Positions 1-12,100 of a DNA stretch of 50,583 nucleotides are shown here, piece after piece. The stretch is from Intoshia linei (taxonomy: Eukaryota > Orthonectida > Rhopaluridae). Numbering within the stretch: the first letter of the stretch is position 1; each line of letters starts with the position of its first letter. Made by a program: the position numbers and the translations under genes. Under the pieces are notes generated by a model. The model was given only the letters and a program-made list of their open reading frames with translations. It did no database searches and was not told where the DNA came from. The stretch covers positions 1 through 50,583 of the forward strand of contig LWCA01000120.1 of the NCBI GenBank assembly GCA_001642005.1, in the 5' to 3' direction.

Positions 1-3000
1 ATTTAATTAAATAAATTTATATTTATATAGAGTTAATATTATTTGCATGAATTGACACGAATTCTACTATGTATAACAGGGTTTCCAAATTTTTTCATAT
101 TAGCGCCCACTTGTACCAACGCATTTTAAATTATTTATAAATAAAAATTACTTTAACATCATTCTGAGACTGGTCAACGAGATCATTAGAATGTGATTCT
201 AATTCAATAACATGAGAACGTGCCAATTTTAGTTCACTATTCAATCTTGATATTGCTTCTTTAATATTTTCTTTTTCAGCCTCTAAAACAAGATTAAAAC
301 TTTTTAAACACCCAAAAATATAAATTAGAACGTTTGATTTTTTTTGTGTTTATTCCTAAGATAAGATAATACTAAGATAATTAGAATTTTATATTTACAA
401 CTTGACGAAAAAAACATAAATTAATTTACGTTAATTTAATTAAAAAAATTCTAAATGCTACATTTTCAGTATTTTATTCCTTTACCTTTATAAAATTGAA
501 GGCTTGTATGAATGTTTTGTCGTTTACAAATTAATTACAAAATAAAATCGAAAAATTAAAAAAATCCAAATTCGTATTCATTTTTTAAGAGTGATGCAGT
601 AACGCAAATTTCTTCTCAGAAATTAACCTTTCAGGACCTTTCAGGATTAAAAGCCGCAATTTGAAAATGAAAAAATTCCTAGATAAAGTCTTACAAAAAA
701 TATTACAGCCAATACAGTGTTTTTAAGTTAACAACTGAAAAAATAATAAATCCTTTAAATTTTCCCATTTTCCTAAAATTATGATCGATACCACAGTGGT
801 ATCACCGCTTTTGATAATCACTACTTTACTTTGTTTTAAAAGACACATGAAATGAAAATATAGAAAAGTACATCTCAATATGGTCATTTTTGTTGATTAT
901 GAGTAAGTATGTAAAATATGAACATTTTAATTTATTTTTCAAAACTAAAATCTACAAATTAACATTTTAAAAAATATGGGGAATGTATATTGTACATAAA
1001 AGTTTGATAATTTTTTTAAAATTTAAAAATAAACAAATAGTTTACCAAAAAAATTTAATCACAAATAATTTCCGACCCACCTGTTGGGAAATGCTGCATG
1101 AAACTATGAAAATAAATCCCAAATACATACATTTTAGGTAAAAATATCAAATACAAACCCTTAAATTCTTCCAAAGTAGTATTATGATCGTTTTCAATAA
1201 TAGCCAAATGATTTTCAAATTCAATTCCAAGAGATTTCATATTTGCTCGATATTGCAACTCTTTATCTTGAATAAGAGAATGAAACTGATTCTGTTGACT
1301 AACAAGTTCGCTCTGAACATTTTTAAACCCGTTTTTCAATTTTTCTTCATTTTCAATGGCATAAGATAAATTGGATTTGATAAAATTAATATGAGGTAAA
1401 ACTTGTAAATTTGTAACATTAGAAAGAGACTGAATATATAAAACTTTAACCTCAAGAGCATTAAAAAGAAGATGGTACTTTTCGTGGGTATTTAAAACAA
1501 GTAAATTAAAATTTTGCATAAAAATATTAAATAAATGAAAAAATGCATTAAAACTAAAAAAAATGGATTGACACAATTTAATAAATTGCACATTATCCGT
1601 ATTATCAAACAAAGTTGAAATAACATTTTTTGGTGGGTAATTTAATGTGTCCAATTCAACAGGTGATTCAATAGAAGTGGAACCACTTTCCAAAATTAAA
1701 TTAAAATTATTTTCCATAACATTATTCAAAATAATTGGATATCTGTCAATTATACGAATCAGCGTTTTAATTTTTTGATCCAGTTTAAGTAAATGAATAT
1801 ATTTTTGAATGTTTTTAAATTTTAATACATGCAATTCGACAGAATTGACAATTTTTAGAAACCTACATACTTTTTCAGAAAAAAATTGTTCCTTTTGTGA
1901 TAACAAGATATTGAAATTTTTTTCAAAATTAATCAATATTTTTAAACAATTATTGAATTTAATTTTATACAATTCAACCTTTTTATTTTTGTTTTGGAGG
2001 GTTTTGGTTAATTTGGAAATTTTTTCATCCAAAGATGTTTCATCTTGTTTAGATTTGTGCAATTTCTTTTTATAATCTGCGCAAATTATTTTAAAAGAAT
2101 CAATTTCTTGTTTAAATTCTTTATTTTTAAGTTCAAACGTTTCAATTTTTGATTTGAGAAATTCACTATTTTTCAATTTTTTTTCGTTTGATACATTTTT
2201 GGTTATTAAATTGTAATTATCAATTTTGTACATTTTTATAAATTTTATGCAATTTTTGTTAATTTTTCCAATTTCGCTAGAATTTTTTTTCAATTTCGGG
2301 CAAAATTCTAAAATTACCATTAATATAATTTCAAATCTTAACCATTTATTAATTAATTTATAATTAATTAAGATAATTTTTAACCATTTATAAAAATTCA
2401 TTTATATTTAACAATGTGAGAGGTGTAAAGATTTATAGCAAATTTCATTTTTAGAAATATAGTCATTTATGGTCAAAATCCCAAATTACCCTCTTTTTTA
2501 AAATAAAAAAAATCCCACAATTTTATAACACGTATATTCTGGGAGTTATAAAAATCATGAGCATAATAAAACTCAAAAACTGCATCTTCACAATCAAAAG
2601 CCAGATTAATCTTTTCTAAAAAAATTTACTTACAAATCGTTAAAAAAAACAACAAAAATACTATACTGTATCAGAGGTGGGGAAGCATTTACTATTCGAA
2701 GGCAGCACTAACGTCACAAAAAAATTTAATAGGGCCGCACCTTTCTAAATAAAATTTAATCAAATAAATCAGTGTTTCTTATACGTACGACATGACAGTA
2801 CATGAAATACTATATATTCAAACAGATTAAGTAGCACTTAAATTGTTCAAAAAATCGAATCCTAACAAATCCCTATCAGAATTTCAAAAAACTAATGAAA
2901 TTATTAATTATATTCACAAATTGTTTCAAAGCATATATTCAAATTCACAAAACGTAAGTCTGGATGTAGGTGGACGTGCTTTTAAAGGGCGGTGCAATAT

Positions 3001-5614
3001 TAAAGTTTATCAACCCTTCAAGCCTAACAAATGGGCATTAGAAAAACGCAAACTTCATATATCTGCAATTTTATTGTCTATACGGGCAAGAAGTCAAAAG
3101 TGGACGATATTGTTAATAAATTGATGGAACCCTACGAAAATTTATATTATCATATCACATATGACAATTTTTAGGATTGGACTGTTTTTACTTTATTTTT
3201 AATATTATACACACATTTTGTCTAATAAAATTGGACTGTTTTTACTTTATTTTTAATATTATACACACATTCTGTCTAATAAAATTAAAAATGAGATAAC
3301 AATTGTTTTTAAAACTCTTTACGCAAATGTTAACAAACAAAAAATTAAGATGGAAGAATTCACTTTAAAGTAAAAAATAATGTGATATGATAGTTCCACC
3401 TGAAACAAATTTGGGAACCACTCATTTAAATGATTGATAATAGTGAATAGTAGGATTTTTAAGTTAGATTTTCAACATGAATTCATTTTTTTATAAAAAT
3501 GTGCCCTCGGAAGAGCTAGGTGCTGTTTATACGTAGTACATAATAGTCAAGCTAGTTATAATATAATATACAAAAATAAAATATTTTATAACCTTGCATT
3601 AATTGAACATGTTGACAGAAATCAGTTTTGAATAACAAAATATCATCAACAATAAGTTTTTGAGTTTGATGCATTGTTTGTAATGTACATTTAAAATTAT
3701 TGATACAAGATAATTGAAGAGAACTGTTTATAACGTTTAAAAAAATTTTTTGAATGTCATTTAAACACTCAAATATTATTTTAAAAAAATTGTACAAATT
3801 CTGAGAAATAAAATCCACATTGTGAGTGTCATTTAAATTCAAATTTAAATAATACATTAAATCTTGACGTACTTTAATTATAAAATCTAGTTGTTTATTA
3901 AAATTCATTTTTTCACTTTCATTTAAATTTTTATTTTCCTTTATCAATTGTAATAAATAGTCTACATTAGAACAAACTTTTTCATTGAAATCATGAAAAA
4001 TTGTTTTAAAATGATCAAAATTCAATTGCATATTTACATCATTACTTACAACATTTTGTTTATTTTTATTGTTTTCAATTTTTATGTTGAGAGACGTAAC
4101 CGTATTGGCCAAAATATCCATCTCGCTTTGATGAGATTCCATCATTAATACGTACTGTTTTTCCAAGTAATTGTTCAACGTTTCTACACCCAAAGTAGTG
4201 GCAACATCACGAAGTGTAACAGAACACCTAACAACAGCATTATCATCTTTCAATTGATCTGATTCAAATTCACCAACGCTTCCTTCGTTCCTTGATGAGG
4301 TACTAGCCATAATTAATTTTATGTTTTTAATAAAATTGATGTAATCCATTAAATTATTATATTTTGTTTTTTCTTCAATTGATAAATCAGAAGAATTGGC
4401 AGATTCGTTTGTGATGAAAACCAAATCATTTACCAAATTATTCATATTTTCAAAAGATTTCTGTAGAATATCCATATTTTCTATAGTGTTTTCACAAAAA
4501 TTTGGAATTTCAATGCCCATTGATTTTGATAAACATTGACACCACTTTTTCACAGTGTTGAGACAATTTTGAATCTGCATAAAATAAATTTATAAATTTA
4601 TCTTACACCTAAACCCCATCATGATATCGATTTGAAAATATTGAATTATGAATATATTATATACATTATAATGATATTCTCAAATTCTTACCGCATCTGG
4701 ACAAGTTTGAAAATTACGACACTGCACTAATTTGATTGTTTCATGCAATATATCAATTCCTTCTTTGGTGGACGGTTTAATTTCTTCGTTTTTAATTGAT
4801 GTTAACTACTTTTTAGTAATAAAAATTGTATTAATAAATTTTACCTGGTTAACTAAATCAGTAGTATTAAAATTTGAAATTTTACAATTATTTTTGGAGT
4901 TCTACAAAAGGTGTTAATAAATGTTGATTATTTTAAAAGAACCTTTATAATTTTTAGCTATTATCCGTTTAGAGTTGAGTTTAATTAAAGCTCAGAATAA
5001 TTTTATATTTGTGAGAATTAACGTTTATGTAAAATTAGTAAAAATAACCTTTAATTCTTCATTTTCTAATTTTAGAATTTTAATTTTTTCTTCACTCTAA
5101 ATATTATTAATTATTGGTTGCATCATTTTGTATCGATAACAATAATATTTTTAACACTATGCGTGTTATATATTTGACTAGGTTGACTGTTATGTAGTAC
5201 ATACAAACATAACCTAGCTCTGCCGAGAGCACATTTTTATTCTACCAAAAAAATAAATTCATGTTGAATATCTAATTTAAAAACCCTACTATTCACTATT
5301 ATCAATCCTTTAAAAGAGTGGTTACTAAATTTGTTCAGGTGGAACCATCATATCACATTACTTTTTACTTCAAAGTGAATTATTCCATCTTAATTTTTTT
5401 TGTTAACATTTGCGTAAAGAATTTTAAAAACAATTGTTATCTCATTTTTTTAATATAAATAAAAAAAATAAAAAACCTGATTTAGTAAATTTGCTCTTTT
5501 GCTCAATTTTTTGATAATTTTAATTAAATCTTGTTTAGATTTCATTTCTAGTTTAACTAAGGTTCCACTAGATAAATTCGATTTTGTTTCGTCCCGTTCG
5601 CGATTTTTTTCCAT
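1..5614 (-). CDS. Large coiled-coil protein, 5' part; possible GCC2-like golgin (partial)
   Basis: Seven coding exons read right to left: 5477-5614 (start ATG 5612-5614), 5049-5096, 4845-4901, 4692-4805, 3593-4574, 1159-2307 and 152-282. All junctions are GT/AG and in phase, giving 873 codons before the gene leaves the window. The product is rich in K, E, N and L with long helical or coiled-coil stretches and no catalytic motif. The first 62 residues contain KLEMKSKQDLIKIIKKL followed by a short coil ending KLENEELK. This resembles the N-terminus of the trans-Golgi tethering golgin GCC2 (KLxxLPKEDLIKFxKK). A GRIP domain would lie to the left of the window, so the identity is an inference from one short motif. 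Exons 5 and 6 carry many F, Y and C residues and are less regular than typical golgin coils. Introns 1, 5 and 6 contain dispersed repeats, including R1 copies. Any centrosomal or axonemal coiled-coil protein is an alternative. I am confident in the gene model and weakly confident in the name. Confidence 0.72.
2455..2650 (-). repeat. Dispersed repeat R2, partial copy
   Basis: Contains the R2 signature GGTCAAAATCCCAAATTACC and one following internal unit. It is diverged and incomplete, in intron 5 of the coiled-coil gene. Confidence 0.5.
2670..3173 (+). pseudogene. piggyBac-like transposase fragment, frameshifted
   Basis: This lies inside intron 5 of the coiled-coil gene, on the opposite strand. 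A first frame (2843-3060) reads SLDVGGRAFKGRCNIKVY followed by QPFKPNKWALE, matching the piggyBac DDE block (xDExMxxFKGRxxFKQYxPxKPxKWGxK), with the acidic pair changed to DVGG. A frameshift near 3080 continues as TGKKSKVDDIVNKLMEPYEN and ends at HITYDNF, which corresponds to the second catalytic block (YTGK...LLxPLxxxGHxxYxDNFY). Both blocks in the right order support the family assignment. The altered first catalytic residue, the frameshift and the stop straight after YDNF show it is dead. R1 repeat sequence follows directly. Confidence 0.75.
3174..3545 (-). repeat. Dispersed repeat R1, copy A
   Basis: The first about 58 bp (GGATTGGACTGTTTTTAC...) is repeated directly in tandem (3174-3232, 3233-3290). 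The rest matches R1 copies B-G and ends in CTAGGTGCTGTTTATACG...CTAGTT. It abuts the piggyBac transposase fragment, which suggests that R1 is a piggyBac-derived non-autonomous element. Confidence 0.7.
5176..5470 (+). repeat. Dispersed repeat R1, copy B
   Basis: Begins ACTAGGTTGACTGTTATG and carries the internal blocks CCTAGCTCTGCCGAGAGC and GGTGGAACCATCATATCAC. It lies in intron 1 of the coiled-coil gene, in the opposite orientation to copy A. Confidence 0.7.
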
Positions 5615-6133
5615 ACTCTAATATAAAAAGATAAATTGTTTAAAAATACAATTCATGTTCAACCTCATCAGAATCTTGTTTAAGTTTTTTAAACATGAAA
5701 ATTCTCAAAATATATAATGTTAATATTATTTTGAAATCTATTCAAGTTTATTTGTTTATTAAAAAGCAGTGTCACTAGAAACTGTCTTAAACGTTTGGTA
5801 CATTGTAATATTTTCACTTTTGTCATTTTATTTAAATTTAGACTAAAATGTAAAATTTTACGCGCAAGTTATTGAAAAAGAAATAAGAATGTTATGTTGT
5901 AATGTTTTCAAATTTTGAAGAAATTGTTGAATATGCAATGTTAATATTTGAAATTGTATAGATTTTTATATGAAATCTTCATAAAACGATTGTCAAAAAA
6001 CGACAAAAAATAAATTTCGTAGTTATCCATGCATTTGATAACATTAATATATTTACCATTATTATTATCATCTATAGAAACATACAATCAAATCATCAAA
6101 CACAAAATTTGGTAATTCATTTAAACGAGACAA
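5615..6133. promoter_or_regulatory. Shared divergent upstream region
   Basis: The start codons of the coiled-coil gene (-) and TBC1D31 (+) face away from each other across 519 bp with no other gene. This would have to hold both core promoters unless non-coding 5' exons exist. TATTAG just upstream of the coiled-coil ATG could be a splice acceptor, so that gene may have an upstream non-coding exon. No specific motif is assigned. Confidence 0.35.
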
Positions 6134-9100
6134 ATGAACATTTTAACGATAAATAACAACAAAAAGGGATGTTTATGGTTCAGAAAATCTAACAAAAACA
6201 ATTTATTCGGTCAAGGGTAATTTGAATCAATTTTTAATGACTAATTTTAATTAGATGTAAATTAATAATCCAAGAAACGAATTGTAACTTGACTCGAGAT
6301 TTTTATCTTATAACATGCGATAAGGGAGGAGATTTATTTGCAGCATGTAGTGCAAAAAATAATTTGTACTTGTTCAATATTGGAAAAAACTTTTACAAAC
6401 ATGTAGTATCCTTTGGTTCAGTGTCAATTTTAACAATGGCGTTTTCTATTCGGAGACGAAATGAACTCTTAATAGCCACTAATGAAGATTTGGTGCATTG
6501 TATTGACGTTGAAACAGGAAACACAATTGCTACTCTTCGAAACACTTTTGGATCAATAAACCACATTTCATTGCATTCTGCGGGTCACTTGTTTATAACT
6601 TCATCCAGAGATGGAGGTCAATTGTGGGATATGAATTTGTTTAAAAAGAAGGAATGTCTAGGCGTAGATAGGAATGATGTGGAACTGACTCAAATTATGT
6701 TTTTACCAATGAGTGATAATATTGTTTCAATTTTTTCAAATAACACCATTTTGGTATGGTCTTGCTCTACTTTGGATTGCATGTATAAATTACCTTTAGA
6801 TTCAAGTGTTAATGTTAATAACACTTTTAAATCAACTAAAAATTTAAGGTACATGGCAGCGTCTTTAGACGGAAAGTGGTTGGCTGCTGTGGGTAGATGT
6901 CAGCAAATGTACATTTGGAGAATGGATGAACGTCAATTGTTTAAAATTATTAGATTACCCGGTTCTATTGGATATGTAAAAAAATGCCAATTTATCAATT
7001 CCAGTTTTAATCTCGATTATACCGTTATTTCTATTCTCACGAGTGAAGGATCTATTCGATTTTTTAATATTGATAATTGTAATGAGATGAAATCCAAAAT
7101 TGGTGGACCCGATTATAATAAAGATTTTAATGTTAAAATTAACACCTTTTCTCCAGATAAACGATTTAATTCTTATCAAATTTGTGGAGGTTCTTTTCAA
7201 GATGAATCAGAGTCTACCTGTAAATATTTGATTGCTGTTTCTGATTCTGGTCAAATTTTTGTTTTTGATTTGAGTTTCATTTTGAATTGTGTTAATAAGG
7301 TATGTATTTCATCAACATTGATTTATAGTACAATTATTTAAAAGAATTTATACAGTCTAAGTCAGTGGTTCACAGGAAATTATAGGTGCTCCACAAGAAA
7401 AATTTTAAATAAAAAAAGATAATTTTTTTTTTAACAATAATATTAAATTAGAATATTATTAATTATAGATCATTTATTATTATTATTAGTGAATGTAAAC
7501 ATCAGTTAATCAAAATGAAGTGAACATTTAATGGATAACGTGAATAATTTTCACGTGCGTTAAATTTAATCTATGTAACGATTTAACTTAGTTCGATAGT
7601 ATTTCTCGGAACCGAAACTAGCAAGCTCGTGGCCACTCCTAAAATGAAAAATAACCCCTTAAAAAAATTTATAAACGAATTATAATGTCATATAACCCTA
7701 TCCACGCTTCTAAGACTCTTGAGTTCACATTTTAAATTTAACATTCAAATGAATTGATATTTAAGAATTTTTTAAGAGTTAAGAATAATGCTCGATATAG
7801 TAAATTAAGGGTGTCTACTTAAATCCAACTATTTTTAATAAAAATCAAAATTTACAAACACTAAAAGGAAAAATTCAGTTTTAACAACCTTTAAAAGAAA
7901 AATCCACTATTACTAACCCTAAAAGGAAAAATTCGGTTTTAAAAACCCTTTAGAGAACATTCCAGGTTTACCAACCTTCAAGTGAAAAATCCAGTTTTAC
8001 AGAATTGCGGAGTATCCCATAAAAACTCAGTATCACAAACAAACAAAATCAAGTTCTCAAATAGAAAGATTAGTGATAAACAAGTTACTCGGAAGCATCA
8101 GATTCAATCAAAGTTTTCACATGAAACCAACAGTTAACCCATGTAGTGAAACTACCAAGGGTATCCATAGTTTTTATATGCCTTGCCTTTGTCAGTCGTA
8201 GTTGTTTGAATTATACACTGTTTACCTCTCTATATTGCATGTATGTTTCAGAAAATTCAACTCTTTAAGCACTCTGTTTTTCCTTAGGGGTTTGTAAATG
8301 TGGATTTTTCCATTAAAAATTGGTAAAATTGTAATTTTCCCTAAAGGGCTTTTAAAACCGAATTTTTCTATGAAAGGATGGTAAAAGTGGATTTTTAGTA
8401 AAAATGGTTGGATTTAAGTAAAAATGGTTGGGTTTAAGAATATTCTCGTAAATTAAATCCTCCATTTTAAAAAAAATTTCGTCAAGATGCTTCGGTGGAA
8501 GGATCTCGCATACGGTAGATTCGGCACAAGTATGTTTAAAATTAATAATTTTTTTAATTACGCCATTGAAGTTACCATGTCAAAATTAATGTAAAATTTT
8601 CGAATTAATTTAAAAAAATATAAATATTACCTTAGTGACGTGTTCAGGATTAAGGTAAAGTGGCCAGAAAAATACGTACTATCACTTTTAGTTTATTTGG
8701 AATAAATTTTAAGCCGAAAATTTTTATTCGTCATCATGGATAAGTTGTTTTGGCTTTACATATATATTATTATATATTATTATTGTATTTGTATTTTAAG
8801 GGTATTTTTTTTAAAAATTATGTAGTTTACACACATTTTTTTTGTGACAAGTGGTCCATGGTTTAAAAAGTTTGGGAATCAATGGTCTAAGTCTTTATTA
8901 ACGGAATTTTTGTTAGCGGAAATTCCATTTTAACTGAATTTTGAATTATTTATTTTTTTTAACGAATTTGTATGAACCATAAATTTTCACTTAATAAAAA
9001 TTTTAACTCTAAACCTCTAGAATCTATTTTTAATGACTAATATAAATATAAACCAATTTTTTTACTAATTAGAATTTAATTTATTACATTTTTTATCAAA

Positions 9101-12100
9101 TTTTTAATAGATATGAAATTAGATGGCGTTAATTAGAAATAATTACTCGCATTGCGAATCATGTTTGACTTTATTTTATTTCTGTATGATTTAAAATTAA
9201 TAAAATTTTTCATGGACCCGTTGATAATGTTTTGTATATATTAATTCGTCATATATTATTCAAAAACTCATAATAACAATAAATACAACCATTTAATGGT
9301 TTTTATTTTAAAAAATTAAATTCCGTTAATAATGGTTATAATATGGGGAAAATTCCATATTAACGAATAATATTATAAGAACTTAGACTGTAATATGAGA
9401 GTGCAAAAGCAAAAAATTTTATCTAATCAAGTTTTTCAAAAATGGTGAGCCTCCGAATGAATAAAATTATTTTAATTTTTTACCATACAAGTTTATTAAA
9501 AATTTCTATTTATGAGCTGGGATTTTAATTTACAACTATAAATGTTAAATATTTGGTCAACCTGTTTTTGATACAGGCCTCTACTTTACAAAAAATTAAA
9601 TTTTATATAACTAAGGGCTATTGTCTAATTATAAGTCAAATAATACTGATAAATGGAATATTTTTATTAGCCACCCAAACCAAAAGTTAAAATAATTGCT
9701 CAACCTAAACTGAAAAAGCTCAATTCGCTTAAAACTGTATTGGATGATGTGAAATCAAAAAATAGTGGATTCTTTATTGATAACAAATACTTGCATCAAA
9801 TTCAAGATATTCTCAAAACGTATAAAGAACTTCCAGCAAAATATAGACTGTTTATTTGGCGAAGCGTATTGAGAATCCCTGAAAATCACGAATATTATAC
9901 TGCTCTGTTTGATCAACCCATTCATATATCATATCAAAATATAGCTGAAACATTTCCAGTAAAATCCAATAAACACTTTAGAGCTTTGCAAAGGTACATT
10001 TATAAAGATAGATATTGTATCAAGAGGTTCTTCATTTATGAACGATATAATTATAAATGTTACAAAAATTTTATTTTAGATGTTTGTCAGCGTTAACATA
10101 TTGGTCTGAAATATTTAGCGAAATCACTTATCTGCCTTATATTGTTTTTCCATTTATTATGATATTTATTAATAATCAACTTATCGCTTTTGAAATTATC
10201 ATGACGTTTTTAAGTAATTTTTTGTCTCATTTTTATAATTTTCAAATGTATAGTAAATTGGGCTGCTAATTGGTTTGAATATTTTCCTAACCCTCCGATA
10301 AGTTTGTTGGCATCTATTGAGCAAATATTTATGATGTATGATTCACAACTTCTGAATCATTTTATTGCATACAAAGTCACGTCACAGGTTTATTGTATTT
10401 AATGATTATTCCTCATACATGTTTTAGATTTATGCTTGGTCTTTGATTAAAAATTTAATGACAGAAGTTTTATCTTCGTCTGACTGGTTGATTATTATGG
10501 ATCATATTTTTACTAACAAAATTTCATTTATCTATTGCATGATTTTATCGTACAGGTAATTATTATCCCACTTATACATTTTCAATGTATACAAATATAT
10601 TTAACATTAGTATAGTGTTACAAATCGATGTATTCTTTTATCTTGCAATAGTTTGAAGGATTTTGAATATTTTTTTCAACGGAAAAATGTTATTAATATT
10701 TATGATTTAATCAAAAATGCCTATAAAATTGAAACATTTTTGAAAAATTGTAATATTGAAACCAATATTAACGATAAATTAAATGTTTTGATGGAACAAC
10801 CAAAAATTCAGTATATTGATGCTAATGTGCCTTATCCTATTTTCAATAAATATCCCTCTTTTGTTGTTAATTATCAGGTACATATTCATAATTATTATAT
10901 ACCCTCCTAACAATTTTGCATTGAATGTGTAAACCAACTAAATGAAACATGAATTTTTTCTGTATTGTATAGTTTAACAAGATTTAATTACACTAACCAG
11001 CACTCACACATCTAATCTAAAATAAAAATTTTAGTAATCTTTCAAATTTAGTGTCAAACTTTTACATTGACTACTCTTTGATAACCTTTTGGGATTTACC
11101 ATTTAATATAATGTATTATTAAAATAATATGATGAATTTTAAAAATATCAACATTCCATCAATAAATCAAATGTTCTTTATTATAATTAAGTTTTCTAAA
11201 TAAAAGTGTTTTTGTATTATTATAATTTTATATTAATTTTTTTAATCTTTGCACATTTCCAATGTCGAATCGACATTGTCGACGTTTTTTCTTATGAAAA
11301 TTTACGTGCGGCCAAATTTTTTTTATTTCACAAATACACCCTGAAGTGAAAAAGATTAAGAAAGACTGTTGTATAGTCTTGTATATATCATAGTTACTAT
11401 AACGTATAATACATATATAGATAGAAGAAAGTAAACGTTTACGAAAAGAACATTTGGAATATTTAGAAAAAAAGTTAGCTTAAAGTTATTTATATTAAAA
11501 AAAATTTAGAAAAACAAATGAATTGATTCACAAATCTTCCGTGAATAGACAAATAGCTGAAGAATCTTGGTTTCGTCAACAAAAATTAATTTTGGATGCT
11601 GAGTCGGAACGTCGGAAAATAATATTGAACAAAGAAAATGCACTGGAAGAGGATCGAAAAAGGTATTTCAAGTTATGATCAATTTAATTTGAAAAGAGCA
11701 GAAATAAATTAGGTTCATGGTTTAGATCTGCATTTCTTAACCGCCGGTCCGCTTCATTTACACACGATAATACTAATATTTATCAAATTACGAGCATACA
11801 CTAGGGTGTCACATTTTTTTAAAAATTTGAGTTTTGCGGTGGTGCTTAAGGATAATTCTATTCTTATGAATGAAATAATAAGTATCCTAAATTTATTCAG
11901 AAAATAAATGAGAATTTACCATGCAGGAAGCAATCAAACTTTTACGATAATTTTTTATAAGTAACTTTATTCAATTTTTATTTATGATTTATTATTATTG
12001 TGTTTTTTAAAAAAATTAATAATTGATACAATTTTTTGAAGATTCTCTTCGATTTTTGAAATTTAAATGGCTTTTTTTGTATTTCATTAATATTCATTAA

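Larger units (their letters stand above)
7353..9390. mobile_element. Outer TA-flanked DNA transposon (mariner/Tigger-like, non-coding)
   Basis: Terminal inverted repeats are CAGTCTAAGT...TTATTAACGGAATT on the left and the complement of ATTCCATATTAACG...ACTTAGACTG on the right. TA flanks both ends (7351-7352, 9391-9392). The left repeat is interrupted by the hAT insertion at 7363-8884; removing that insertion restores it. No transposase is visible. It lies in intron 2 of TBC1D31. Confidence 0.75.

Noticed and set aside
1809-2075. Plus-strand ORF opposite the coiled-coil exon
   Set aside because: It is the antisense shadow of an Asn/Lys-rich exon and has no splice partners or homology.
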